The position numbers and the translations under genes were made by a program. From Anaerolineaceae bacterium UBA5365 (GTDB lineage Bacteria; Chloroflexota; Anaerolineae; Anaerolineales; Anaerolineaceae): 6,663 nucleotides of DNA. The notes below the pieces were generated by a model. The model searched no databases. It saw only the letters and a program-made list of their open reading frames with translations, and was not told the origin of the DNA. The stretch spans positions 21,335-27,997 of the forward strand of contig DHPL01000018.1 of NCBI GenBank assembly GCA_002407905.1, in the 5' to 3' direction. Position 1 is the first letter of the stretch; the number at the start of each line of letters is the position of its first letter. This document shows, piece by piece, positions 1-6,390 of this stretch.

Positions 1-165
1 GGATATAGTAGAATTTTCAGTACATTCAGTAATAAAATGAAAAATATTGAAGCAGGAGCGGCTGGTTTTCTACGAAAAGAGCGCCTTGTCAGCACATCGG
101 GGCAAGTGCAGGCTTTGATCAGGAATTTGATTATTAAGGGGGCGGGGCCATGGATCATCCGATAA
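1..165 (+). CDS. Possible C-terminal end of a response-regulator receiver domain (partial, runs off left edge)
   Basis: The frame starting at base 1 is open for 54 codons to a TAA at 163-165, with no start needed because it enters from the window edge. The translation contains IEAGAAGFLRKE, which resembles the end of many receiver (REC) domains (AGAAGFLLKD type), where the Lys is the conserved residue near the phosphorylation pocket. A helix-like LIRNLIIKG follows, as the last helix of such domains would. What is seen is only this short match; the family call is inference. The segment after the Lys is a few residues longer than usual. It overlaps the start of the PAS-AraC gene by 16 bases, which suggests translational coupling and a shared signalling role. 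It could instead be a chance open frame, since it is short and its codons are more AT-rich than those of its neighbours. Confidence 0.42.
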   Translation, partial: GYSRIFSTFSNKMKNIEAGAAGFLRKERLVSTSGQVQALIRNLIIKGAGPWIIR

Positions 166-935
166 ATGAACTGGAGAAAGCTGCCAGAGCAGACCAAGAA
201 GCGCAATTTCTAAGCGAGGGAGACTTTCGCCGGATACTGGAAAACAGCCCGGGCCATTGCCTGGTTTACAACACCCGCGGCGATCTGATCTACCTCACCC
301 CAGCCACACAGCGGCTCTTTCATATTAAGGACCTCAGCCAGGTGTTGGGCCAGGTGAACGTGCTTAAGGACCCCAGCCTAAGCTACGCCGGCCTGGACAT
401 GCGCGGCATATTCCAACGGGCAATGGCGCGTGAGCGCTTCAACCTCTATAATGTGCGCACCCCGGTCCGGGAAATCACGGAGCGCTTCGGCAGCGGCGAG
501 CCGGAACGCCTCAGCGAGTTCACTACTTTTTATGTCTTCCCGCTCTATGACCAGGCCGGCCAGGTCAGCCATGTGGTCACAATGATGATGCCCCAGCAGT
601 TCTTCAAAGGCGACCCTCTTGCCCTGGCCTGCCGCGAATACCTGGAGGAGCATTGGCAGGAGCCCTTCGATAACCTGGCGCTGGCACGCAGGGTAGCCAT
701 GTCCCGCTCGCAGGTGAACAAGGTCTTCGAAAACGCCTTCGGCCTCACGCCATTTGCCTACTACCGGCGCAAGAAGATCGATCACCTCAAGGAAGCACTG
801 CTTCAGCCTGGGGTATCGGTCAAGCAGGCCTACACCGCCTGCGGCCTCACCTATAACGGCAGCCTCGCCCGGGATTTTGCCAAAAGCACAGGCTACACCC
901 CCAAAGCCTTCCAGTACCTTCAGCGCGATGCTTGA
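150..935 (+). CDS. PAS domain-containing AraC-family transcriptional regulator
   Basis: This 261-residue protein is a likely cytoplasmic DNA-binding regulator. Residues about 25-148 read as a PAS-type sensor domain (FRRILENSPGHCLVY, then NTRGDLIYL), where a small ligand or cofactor could bind. Residues about 155-258 form an AraC/XylS double helix-turn-helix. The first HTH lies around LALARRVAMSRSQVNKVF, followed by the typical G-L-T-P-F-x-Y-Y-R-R-K-K linker. The second lies around VKQAYTACGLTYNGSLARDF and ends in the family's G-Y-T-P-K-A-F. The ATG at 150 is preceded by AAGGGGG at 136-142 with a 7-base gap, which supports this start. It overlaps the end of the upstream receiver-like frame. 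It converges on the tnaA operon and is the nearest candidate regulator for it, but the target and ligand are unknown. The AraC part is secure; the PAS part is good but based on pattern only. Confidence 0.88.
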   Translation: MDHPINELEKAARADQEAQFLSEGDFRRILENSPGHCLVYNTRGDLIYLTPATQRLFHIKDLSQVLGQVNVLKDPSLSYAGLDMRGIFQRAMARERFNLYNVRTPVREITERFGSGEPERLSEFTTFYVFPLYDQAGQVSHVVTMMMPQQFFKGDPLALACREYLEEHWQEPFDNLALARRVAMSRSQVNKVFENAFGLTPFAYYRRKKIDHLKEALLQPGVSVKQAYTACGLTYNGSLARDFAKSTGYTPKAFQYLQRDA

Positions 936-1260
936 ACGAAACGCAATAGATCCTTGCGTATTACCCTATCCTAGGCCCGTGATCTAGGAGAGTCGAGCGA
1001 ACGCCAGGCTCTCCCGGGAACAAAACACTCAGGGATCAGTACGGGCATTATGCCTGACCCGTACGCGAGGGTCCTTGTAAACATCCTTTTCCAAGGAGCC
1101 CAATTAACCTCTTAGCGGTTTCCAACCCTTGGAAATAAGTCTCCAAACGCAAAATCCGTCCTGCGGCCTTCCCTGCAAACATCGCAAAATCACAAAGGCC
1201 GGGCGGTCTGCCCGGCCCATGCAAATCTTCGGACCTTATTAACTCATTAATAGGAAGGGT
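936..1260. other. Non-coding gap between convergent genes, with small hairpins
   Basis: No convincing gene is seen in these 325 bases between the PAS-AraC stop and the tnaA stop. Visible structures are a TCCTAG/CTAGGA inverted repeat (969-989), a GTACGGG/CCCGTAC stem with a 12-base loop (1039-1064), and a perfect TTTCCAA-CCC-TTGGAAA hairpin (1119-1135). The tnaA terminator lies at the right end. None of the first three is followed by a clear T-run on either strand. The end of the + strand transcript is therefore not obvious; 1039-1064 or 969-989 could serve. No tRNA or known riboswitch pattern was recognised. Confidence 0.6.
1186..1217 (-). terminator. Intrinsic terminator of the flavoprotein-tnaA operon
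   Basis: A perfect 8-base-pair GC-rich stem, GGCCGGGC/GCCCGGCC (1197-1204 and 1210-1217), has a 5-base loop. Read on the minus strand it is followed by TTTGTGATTTT, a usable U-rich tail. It begins 44 bases past the tnaA stop codon. The + strand side has no T-run, so it acts mainly for the minus-strand operon. Confidence 0.85.
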
Positions 1261-2643
1261 CTAGCCTTCAATTTCCTCCAGCTTGGCCATAAAGTGCCGC
1301 AGCACCTCCGGCGCCCAAACCACTCGCGTACCTTTCACCAGCTCTGGTTGGCGCATCAATTCGGCCGCTGCTTCGCCAATGTAATCCAGATGGCTGCGGG
1401 TGTAGACCCGCCGTGGAATGGCAAAGCGCACCAGCTCCAACGGCGCGAACTGCTGCAAGCCGGTCACCGGATCAGTATGTTCAAACATCAAAGAACCAAT
1501 TTCAACCGTGCGGATGCCCCCAACCAGATAAAGCGCGTTGGCCAGGCCAACCGCCGGGAATTGCTGGGGTGGAATATTGGGGAAGGCCTTGCCCGCGTCC
1601 ACGTATACGGCATGTCCGCCGGTGGGTTTATAAACCGGCATCCCCGCCGCACTGAGCACCTCGCCCAGGTAACGCGTATGCGCCTCGCGGTAAGCCAGAT
1701 AATCCTCTTCCACCACCTCGTTTAGCCCAATAGCCAGGGCATCCAGGTCGCGCCCAGCCAGGCCGCCGTAGGTCAGAAAACCCTCATGCACGATCAGGTT
1801 CGCCCCAATTCGGGCCTTAAGCGCTTCGTCCCTGAAGGCGATGAACCCGCCGATGTTCACCAACCCGTCCTTCTTGGCGCTCATCGTGCAGCCATCGGCA
1901 TAGCTGAATTGCTCGCGCACGATCTCGCGCACGGGCACATCCTTGTACTTCGGATCCCGCAGTTTGATGAACCAGGCGTTCTCGGCAAAGCGCGCGGCGT
2001 CGATGAAGAAGGGGATGCCGTGCCTGTGGTAGATCTCGGCCGTCCCGCGGATGTTGCCCATCGAAACCGGCTGGCCCGCGGCGCTGTTATTGGTGATCGT
2101 GAGCATCCCGAGGGGGATGTTCTCCACACCCGTCTCCCGGATGAAAGCCTCCAGCTTTTCAAGGTCCATATCGCCCTTAAACGGAGCCTCCAGGCTGGAA
2201 TCTTCGGATTCGGCGATGGGCAGGTCCACCGGGTTCACGCCCAGCACCTGCAGGTTGCCCATCGTGGTATCGAAGTGGCGGTTGCTGGGCACGCTCTGGC
2301 CGGCTTTGACCAATGAACTGAAGAGCATTCCCTCGGCGGCGCGGCCCTGGTGAGTGGGCAGCACGTAGGGGAAACCCAGCACTTCCTGGATTGCCTGCTC
2401 AAAGCGGAACCAGCTCTTCGAGCCGGCATAGGCCTCGTCACCGCGCATGATGCCCGCCCACTGGGCATCGCTCATCGCGCCGGTGCCGCTATCCGTCAGC
2501 ATGTCAATAAACACGTCCTCCGCTGGCACCATAAAAAGATTGAAATGCGCTGCCTTCAGGGCGGCTTCACGCTCGGCGCGCGTGGTCAGCTTAACTTTTT
2601 CCACTACCTTGATCCGAAATGGCTCGATGAACGGGATACTCAT
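1261..2643 (-). CDS. tnaA: Tryptophanase (L-tryptophan indole-lyase)
   Basis: This 460-residue protein belongs to the PLP-dependent beta-eliminating lyases, which split tryptophan into indole, pyruvate and ammonia. It aligns from residue 7 (EPFRIKVVE) to the end with the family. Seen by position: Tyr72 in GDEAYAGS; Phe124-Asp125 in HFDTT; Asp215 and Arg218 in DAARFAEN; PLP-binding Lys258 in SAKKDG; Arg406 for the substrate carboxylate; His450 in LRHF. Asp125, Ile382 (VEIGS) and His450 match E. coli TnaA positions 137, the IGS motif and 463. Tyrosine phenol-lyase has Thr124, Arg381 and Phe448 there, so tryptophan is the likely substrate. The loop before HFDTT is short as in tyrosine phenol-lyase. 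Two Gly-to-Ala changes (GRAAE, SAAGQP) are unusual. The ATG has AAGGAG at 2649-2654, 5 bases upstream. It is second in the operon, 23 bases after the flavoprotein gene. Confidence 0.93.
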   Translation of the reverse strand: MSIPFIEPFRIKVVEKVKLTTRAEREAALKAAHFNLFMVPAEDVFIDMLTDSGTGAMSDAQWAGIMRGDEAYAGSKSWFRFEQAIQEVLGFPYVLPTHQGRAAEGMLFSSLVKAGQSVPSNRHFDTTMGNLQVLGVNPVDLPIAESEDSSLEAPFKGDMDLEKLEAFIRETGVENIPLGMLTITNNSAAGQPVSMGNIRGTAEIYHRHGIPFFIDAARFAENAWFIKLRDPKYKDVPVREIVREQFSYADGCTMSAKKDGLVNIGGFIAFRDEALKARIGANLIVHEGFLTYGGLAGRDLDALAIGLNEVVEEDYLAYREAHTRYLGEVLSAAGMPVYKPTGGHAVYVDAGKAFPNIPPQQFPAVGLANALYLVGGIRTVEIGSLMFEHTDPVTGLQQFAPLELVRFAIPRRVYTRSHLDYIGEAAAELMRQPELVKGTRVVWAPEVLRHFMAKLEEIEG

Positions 2644-2666
2644 GCACTCTCCTTATGTGAATATGG

Positions 2667-3890
2667 TCAAAGGCCGGGCGCAGCAAAGGCTTTGCCGGCC
2701 AAAATTCCGCTCGCGAAGGCGAAGTGCAGGTTGTATCCGCCGCAGGGGCCGGCCACGTCCAGAACTTCACCCACCAAACTCAGTTCGGGCAGTTTGAGCG
2801 AGCGCATCGTTACCGGGTGCACCTCGTTCACCGCCACGCCGCCCACCTTGACCTGCGAATTTTCAAAATTGCCTGCCCCGCTCACCTTGAAGCGCAGATC
2901 GCTCAGGCCCTTTACCAGGGCCATCCCCTCACGCATATTCAGCTGCCCCACATGCTTGTGGGGCTGCAGCCCCGCCATCTGTAGAAGAACTGGCACGGCT
3001 TTAGGCGCAAAGAACATCGACAGCAAAGCGCCCAGGCTGCAGCGCGCGCTCATCAGGCCCTGCTCCAAACGCTTGCGCCTGGTGCCCAGCAAGTCCAGGC
3101 TAAGGCTGAGGGCTTGGCTGCCATGCACCCCAACAAGGTGGCTCAGGTTCATCACACCCGGGCCATTAAACCCCTCAGCGATCACGATCAGGTTCCCCTC
3201 CGAGCTGCCGAGCAGCTCTTCCCCCGCGTAAATGGCAGTCCGGGCATCGAAGCGCTGGCCCTTAAGTGCGGCAAAAGCACCCAATTCAGCATAGATCGGG
3301 CCTAGCGCGGGCAAGGGCGGCCGGACAGTATGCCCCAGTTCCCGCAGCAGCGGAAAGAGCGCGCCGTCAGAACCCAGGCGCGGATAGGCCCGCCCGCCGC
3401 TGGCCAGCACCAGGTGGTCGCAAGCCGCGCTGGGGGCATCCGGGCCGTCCAAATGCAGTTTCCATCCTCCCCCACCCCGACTGCGTTCAAACCGCTTCAC
3501 CCTTGTGGCTACGCGCAATATTACGCCGGCATTACGCAGCTGTTCCTCTAAAATAGCCACCACGGCGCCAGCCGATTCAGAAAGCGGATACACCCAGCCA
3601 TCTGGTGTTGCAAAACTGGGAATGCCCCAGCCATCCAGGGTGGCCAGAAGCGCCTCCGGAGGCATCGCCTCCAGGGTCTGCGCCAACCAGCTTGGATCCG
3701 GGCAGGTATAAACCCCGGCGGAAACAGCGTGATTGCTCAGGTTGCAGCGGCCGCTGCCGGTCACCAGCAGTTTGCGCCCCAGGGCCTCTTTTTGCTCATA
3801 AAGGGTAACAGTTTCACCGCCGCGCGCGGCAGCCAGCGCGAAGGCCATGCCCGCTGGACCAGCCCCAATAACAGCGATCTTCATAGGCAT
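2667..3890 (-). CDS. HI0933/YhiN/BaiN-family FAD-dependent oxidoreductase
   Basis: This 407-residue cytosolic flavoprotein has the family's usual length. Near the N terminus is the FAD-binding IAVIGAGPAG (residues 5-14), with Glu32 placed to hold the ribose. The family signature GRKLLVTGSGRCNLSN is at 38-53, LVLASGGRAYPRLGSDG at about 160-176, and the C-terminal FAD segment (GGVAVNEV, then GEVLDVAGPCGGYNLHFAFASG) at about 350-395. Members are poorly characterised; BaiN acts in gut bile-acid metabolism, but no substrate can be read here. It is first in the operon before tnaA, with a 23-base gap. The start at 3890 has GAAGG 7 bases upstream. A second ATG two codons in (3884) would give the family-typical MKIAVIGAG start and is possible. 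The segment AEGFNG (238-243) replaces the T-H-x-G-x-S-G I expect in relatives, and its DNA is repeated in the leader. Confidence 0.9.
   Translation of the reverse strand: MPMKIAVIGAGPAGMAFALAAARGGETVTLYEQKEALGRKLLVTGSGRCNLSNHAVSAGVYTCPDPSWLAQTLEAMPPEALLATLDGWGIPSFATPDGWVYPLSESAGAVVAILEEQLRNAGVILRVATRVKRFERSRGGGGWKLHLDGPDAPSAACDHLVLASGGRAYPRLGSDGALFPLLRELGHTVRPPLPALGPIYAELGAFAALKGQRFDARTAIYAGEELLGSSEGNLIVIAEGFNGPGVMNLSHLVGVHGSQALSLSLDLLGTRRKRLEQGLMSARCSLGALLSMFFAPKAVPVLLQMAGLQPHKHVGQLNMREGMALVKGLSDLRFKVSGAGNFENSQVKVGGVAVNEVHPVTMRSLKLPELSLVGEVLDVAGPCGGYNLHFAFASGILAGKAFAAPGL
3162..3179 (-). repeat. Exact 18-base repeat, copy inside the flavoprotein gene
   Basis: On the minus strand this is GCTGAGGGGTTTAATGGC, coding for AEGFNG of the flavoprotein. 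An identical, same-orientation copy lies at 4031-4048 in the operon's leader. The flanking bases differ on both sides, so the identity is exactly 18 bases. Confidence 0.9.
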
Positions 3891-3891
3891 G

Positions 3892-3918
3892 ATTATACCT
3901 TCACGCTAACAAAATCAA
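3892..3918 (-). promoter_or_regulatory. Possible sigma-70-like promoter next to the flavoprotein start
   Basis: On the minus strand a consensus -10 box TATAAT (3892-3897) sits directly before the flavoprotein start codon region. A partial -35, TTGATT (3913-3918), lies 15 bases upstream. Transcription from it would begin near 3885, so the mRNA would be nearly leaderless and would favour the second ATG at 3884. The box overlaps the region just after the GAAGG ribosome site, so both readings cannot be optimal. The spacer is short and the call is tentative. Confidence 0.3.
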
Positions 3919-3945
3919 GCAAATGTGCGCGTCCAGGCGAATAAA

Positions 3946-3988
3946 AGCCTTGAAAATTAATCTTCGTTAATTAGCGCGGAACAAGGCT
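3946..3988 (-). promoter_or_regulatory. Terminator-like hairpin in the operon leader (candidate attenuator)
   Basis: The outer arms AGCCTTG and CAAGGCT (3982-3988 and 3946-3952) pair perfectly over 7 bases. An inner stem AATTAA/TTAATT (3955-3960 and 3967-3972) closes a 6-base loop, with unpaired bases between the stems. On the minus strand the last arm runs into TTTTATT, a U-rich tail. The preceding gene already has a terminator about 120 bases upstream, so this second one just before the flavoprotein gene suggests attenuation. The 5' arm lies inside a short reading frame, directly after its Trp codon. The structure is seen; the function is inference. Confidence 0.45.
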
Positions 3989-4012
3989 CCAACTGCAAAT
4001 TCTAATGGTCAT
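3971..4012 (-). CDS. Candidate Trp-containing leader peptide of the flavoprotein-tnaA operon
   Basis: A 13-codon frame on the minus strand encodes MTIRICSWSLVPR and then TAA. It has one Trp codon (3989-3991), and its last codons, CCG and CGC, give Pro-Arg. Bases coding Ser-Leu-Val just after the Trp form the 5' arm of the downstream terminator-like hairpin, and the stop codon overlaps the inner stem. In E. coli the tnaC leader peptide needs one Trp and a terminal Pro to induce tnaA, so the layout is suggestive; there is no clear sequence match to TnaC. The weak point is translation initiation: only a poor GG lies upstream of the ATG. It may be a chance frame. Confidence 0.25.
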   Translation of the reverse strand: MTIRICSWSLVPR

Positions 4013-4030
4013 GAATTACCAGAACAGGAC

Positions 4031-4048
4031 GCCATTAAACCCCTCAGC
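4031..4048 (-). repeat. Exact 18-base repeat, copy in the operon leader
   Basis: Minus-strand GCTGAGGGGTTTAATGGC is identical to 3162-3179 within the flavoprotein gene, in the same orientation. Here it lies between the terminator of the secreted-protein gene and the candidate leader peptide. A chance 18-base match within a window this size is unlikely. Confidence 0.85.
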
Positions 4049-4096
4049 AGGACCTATTGGGTGGAACCGCCGGCAAATTACCGCGCCTTTGCTCAT

Positions 4097-4133
4097 TAAA
4101 AAGAACAGGAGCCGGCATCAATGCCAGCCCCTG
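4097..4133 (-). terminator. Intrinsic terminator of the secreted repeat-protein gene
   Basis: Bases 4106-4118 and 4121-4133 form a 13-pair stem in the minus-strand RNA, with two G-U wobbles and a tight 2-base loop (the top pair probably opens). GTTCTTTTTAA follows, a good U-tract. It starts 15 bases after the stop of the 4148-5818 gene. The stem base and TTCTTT tail resemble the terminator at 6470-6501. Confidence 0.82.
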
Positions 4134-4147
4134 CCCAAGAAAACTGC

Positions 4148-5818
4148 CTAGCGGGTGACGACAGGCAAGTAAATAGCCGGCAAGTCGTAAAAGACGATCG
4201 TCTCCCCCGACGTCCCATCAAAGCTGAAAAGCGATATGCTGGAACCTGCCTGCATCTGCTTGATCAGCTCATCCTTGATGGTCCACCCTCCAGCCACCAC
4301 GGAAACAAAATCACTGCTCTGTGTGTACCAATTGACGTAAAGGCCATAGCTCAACCATTTGTTGGGCTCGATGGTGCCAGAAGCCTGGCCCAGTTTAAGG
4401 TCTACGCCGTCGATCTTAAGATCCACCACCTGATGCGCTACCGTATGGAGCCCATCCGTAGCTGCCACGGTCTCTCCCGCTTGGATGTCCGTATCGCTCA
4501 ATTTCTGGAAAGCATACCCGTAGGCATCCACCGGGATATTTCGCCCAATACCGCCAACCGTTACTGAGACCGCACTATTTTGTGGCCAGGAAAACAACTC
4601 CACGGCGTCTATTTGCGGATAAATAGCCAGAAACGGCCAGGGAATCAACCAATTTACAACCGTGGCATTCCCATTGGCATCAAACTCTGCCACGGTTCCC
4701 CTGCTGCCTCCGGAAAGGAACAAAACCGGTGCGTATGTGATGCTCCAATTCCCGTTGGTGTCTGCGTTGAGGCCTGCATTCTGCTCGCTCGTCATATCCG
4801 ATGCCCACAGTTCCAGCGGGGCGTTCGCTGCTGCAGTCCCCGAAACCGTGCCGGTCGATTGGTTCACACTGGTCACCTTCACAGTCAATACGGTATGCTC
4901 CGTTCCATAGGCGCCTTGCTGGACGATCACCTTATCCCCTGGCACAAGGTCATGCCCCTTTGTTTCAACATGTGCAAAGCCCTGACGGTCAGCGTTAAAG
5001 TCCCAGGTTTTTAATCCGATGCTTAAAGTGCCGCTTTGGCTCGGTTCCAATTGCCTGATTTCCACAAAGTCAGCCAGTGGATAGGCCTTCACTGCTGGAT
5101 AAGGCAGATACCAATAAAAAGAGCTTGCGTTCCCAGCCGCATCAGTCTGGATCGCAAAGCCCCAACTATTGGGGGCAATGTTCGTGATCCCGGCGAAGCT
5201 GTAACTCCAATTCCCCTCCGCGTCCGGTTTGATCATGGTTTCATTGGTGGCACAGCCATCAACACAGGCCGATAATGAAAGGCTGATATCCGGGTCACCC
5301 TTGCCGCTCAAAGTTCCGGTATTGGCATCAATGCTTTCCACAGAAACGCTTTGAACCTGATAGCTAAACGTGCCGCCCTCATACCTAACTTCGATCACCT
5401 GCCCGGCAACCAGATCAAAGTAGGGGTAAAAGTGAAACAACACATTACCGCTTGAATCAGCATTTTCTGTCAGCGTGGGGCCGCCGGCAATGGTAACCGT
5501 TACGGGCAAAGAGGCGGGAAAGGAAGAACCTTCGATATCATCTTCATATACCATGACCAGGATTTTGGGCCCTGCTCCCCGCAGCCCTGCAGGCATCGCG
5601 GCTTGAAGGCTTTGCTGGCGGTACCTGTCAGGGTCAAATTCCCTGGCTCCAGCCTCTTCGTCGGAAGATGTCTTAAAGCGATCAAAAATGGGTGTATCCC
5701 TGGGCAGCGAGTTGCCTTCAAGTCCGGGTGGCGCAGTTTGCGCTTTCACTGGGCTTCCGGCTAAGAGAACTAGACTCATTAAAACGATACATGAAATGAC
5801 AAACCTTATTTTCTTCAT
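4148..5818 (-). CDS. Secreted beta-rich repeat protein with Chloroflexota-type C-terminal tail
   Basis: I recognise no enzyme in this 556-residue protein. A signal peptide is clear: MKKIR, a hydrophobic stretch at 6-20, and a probable cleavage after VKA (residue 26). The mature part is rich in Ser, Thr, Val, Gly and aromatic residues, as in bacterial Ig-like or similar beta folds. It has three related bipartite units, at about 104-254, 258-408 and 409-552. The first halves share a V-A-G-Q-V / V-P-G-D-K-V / Q-A-G-E-T-V strand and then TGTLSG, TGTVSG or QASGTI. The second halves share D-x-x-G-N-W-S and D-A-x-G-N-A, then an aromatic L-P or I-P segment; the third is degenerate. It ends AIYLPVVTR. 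The start has GGGAG and AAGG just upstream. It is probably monocistronic, with its own terminator. A surface adhesion or matrix role is possible but unproven. Confidence 0.85.
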   Translation of the reverse strand: MKKIRFVISCIVLMSLVLLAGSPVKAQTAPPGLEGNSLPRDTPIFDRFKTSSDEEAGAREFDPDRYRQQSLQAAMPAGLRGAGPKILVMVYEDDIEGSSFPASLPVTVTIAGGPTLTENADSSGNVLFHFYPYFDLVAGQVIEVRYEGGTFSYQVQSVSVESIDANTGTLSGKGDPDISLSLSACVDGCATNETMIKPDAEGNWSYSFAGITNIAPNSWGFAIQTDAAGNASSFYWYLPYPAVKAYPLADFVEIRQLEPSQSGTLSIGLKTWDFNADRQGFAHVETKGHDLVPGDKVIVQQGAYGTEHTVLTVKVTSVNQSTGTVSGTAAANAPLELWASDMTSEQNAGLNADTNGNWSITYAPVLFLSGGSRGTVAEFDANGNATVVNWLIPWPFLAIYPQIDAVELFSWPQNSAVSVTVGGIGRNIPVDAYGYAFQKLSDTDIQAGETVAATDGLHTVAHQVVDLKIDGVDLKLGQASGTIEPNKWLSYGLYVNWYTQSSDFVSVVAGGWTIKDELIKQMQAGSSISLFSFDGTSGETIVFYDLPAIYLPVVTR

Positions 5819-5860
5819 AACTCCCTGCCTTGATAAAGAAAATCTTGCTGGTTAAATCAT

Positions 5861-5871
5861 CCGTTGAACGG
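5861..5871. promoter_or_regulatory. Small palindrome CCGTTGAACGG upstream of the secreted-protein gene
   Basis: This 11-base inverted repeat has 5-base arms and a single central base, 43 bases before the start codon. Its place in the likely promoter region fits an operator or the 5' end of the mRNA, but it is short and may be chance. Confidence 0.22.
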
Positions 5872-6276
5872 TTTTTAGCCCAATTTTTTTTAGCTGTCTG
5901 GACGCATGAACGGCGCGTATCTTAGGGATCGGTGTCGTTTGCCCTCCATCACGACTGGGAAATTATTCCCAGATAAATTCTACACCTCCGCTTCGTCCGT
6001 GGGAAGATTAAGCAAGCCTAATTCAAAGAAATTGCCATCCCATGCGCCAGCAGATTGGCAGGTTTTCTCCTATAAGGATCTCATATTCACCGGGGAGCCT
6101 AATGCGGTCTCTTCGACTCATGCTCCAGTATAGTCAGTCCGCTGCCTCACCCAGGGTCCGGAAATTACCCAGTGCGCCTGCAGCCCTCAACCCCGGCAAT
6201 TCGCCCGATCAATGAAAACTGGGTTCACCGCGCCAGAAAAACCGCTGAAACCTGCGCCAGGCGCACACTTGGTCCC

Positions 6277-6390
6277 CGCTTTTGTGCCCACTTCCGCTTT
6301 TGTGCCCCCTGCTTTTGACCACAAAACCACAAAACCTAAACTTTCTCCTCGTTGGGCTCTCTAAAATTGGGGCTGCAAGACCACAAAACC
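6277..6390. repeat. Cluster of CGCTTTTGTGCCC and CCACAAAACC repeats
   Basis: CGCTTTTGTGCCC occurs twice with an 18-base period (6277-6289 and 6295-6307). A degenerate GCTTTTGACC follows (6311-6320). CCACAAAA then repeats twice with an 8-base period (6319-6334), and GACCACAAAACC occurs at 6317-6328 and 6379-6390. TTTTGTG and CACAAAA are complementary, so the two groups are inverted relative to each other and could fold together. On the minus strand one frame reads GHKSGSGHKSG, a by-product of the repeat. It may be a dispersed intergenic repeat or a multi-site operator. Confidence 0.7.

Noticed and set aside
16..31. Direct repeat TTCAGTA-CA-TTCAGTA near the left edge.
   Set aside because: It is short, and it lies inside the receiver-like reading frame. 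The spacing does not fit a typical AraC-family site.
1119..1135. Perfect TTTCCAA-CCC-TTGGAAA hairpin considered as a bidirectional terminator.
   Set aside because: There is no T-run on either side, and the tnaA terminator at 1186-1217 is already sufficient.
1786..2316. Long + strand open frame opposite tnaA, and similar long frames opposite the flavoprotein gene.
   Set aside because: These are antisense shadows of strongly supported genes in GC-rich DNA, with no family signal of their own.
1261..2643. Tyrosine phenol-lyase as the identity of the PLP enzyme.
   Set aside because: The Arg381, Thr124 and Phe448 positions of phenol-lyase are Ile, Asp and His here, matching tryptophanase.
4016..4096. 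A 26-codon minus-strand frame that ends in a Trp codon and contains AEGFNG in the same phase as the flavoprotein gene.
   Set aside because: It starts inside or just after the U-tract of the upstream terminator and has no ribosome site. The shared residues are explained by the 18-base repeat.
5906..6133. A 75-codon + strand open frame in the large gap.
   Set aside because: No recognisable family, a weak ribosome site, and a mixed composition typical of chance frames. It was not called as a gene.
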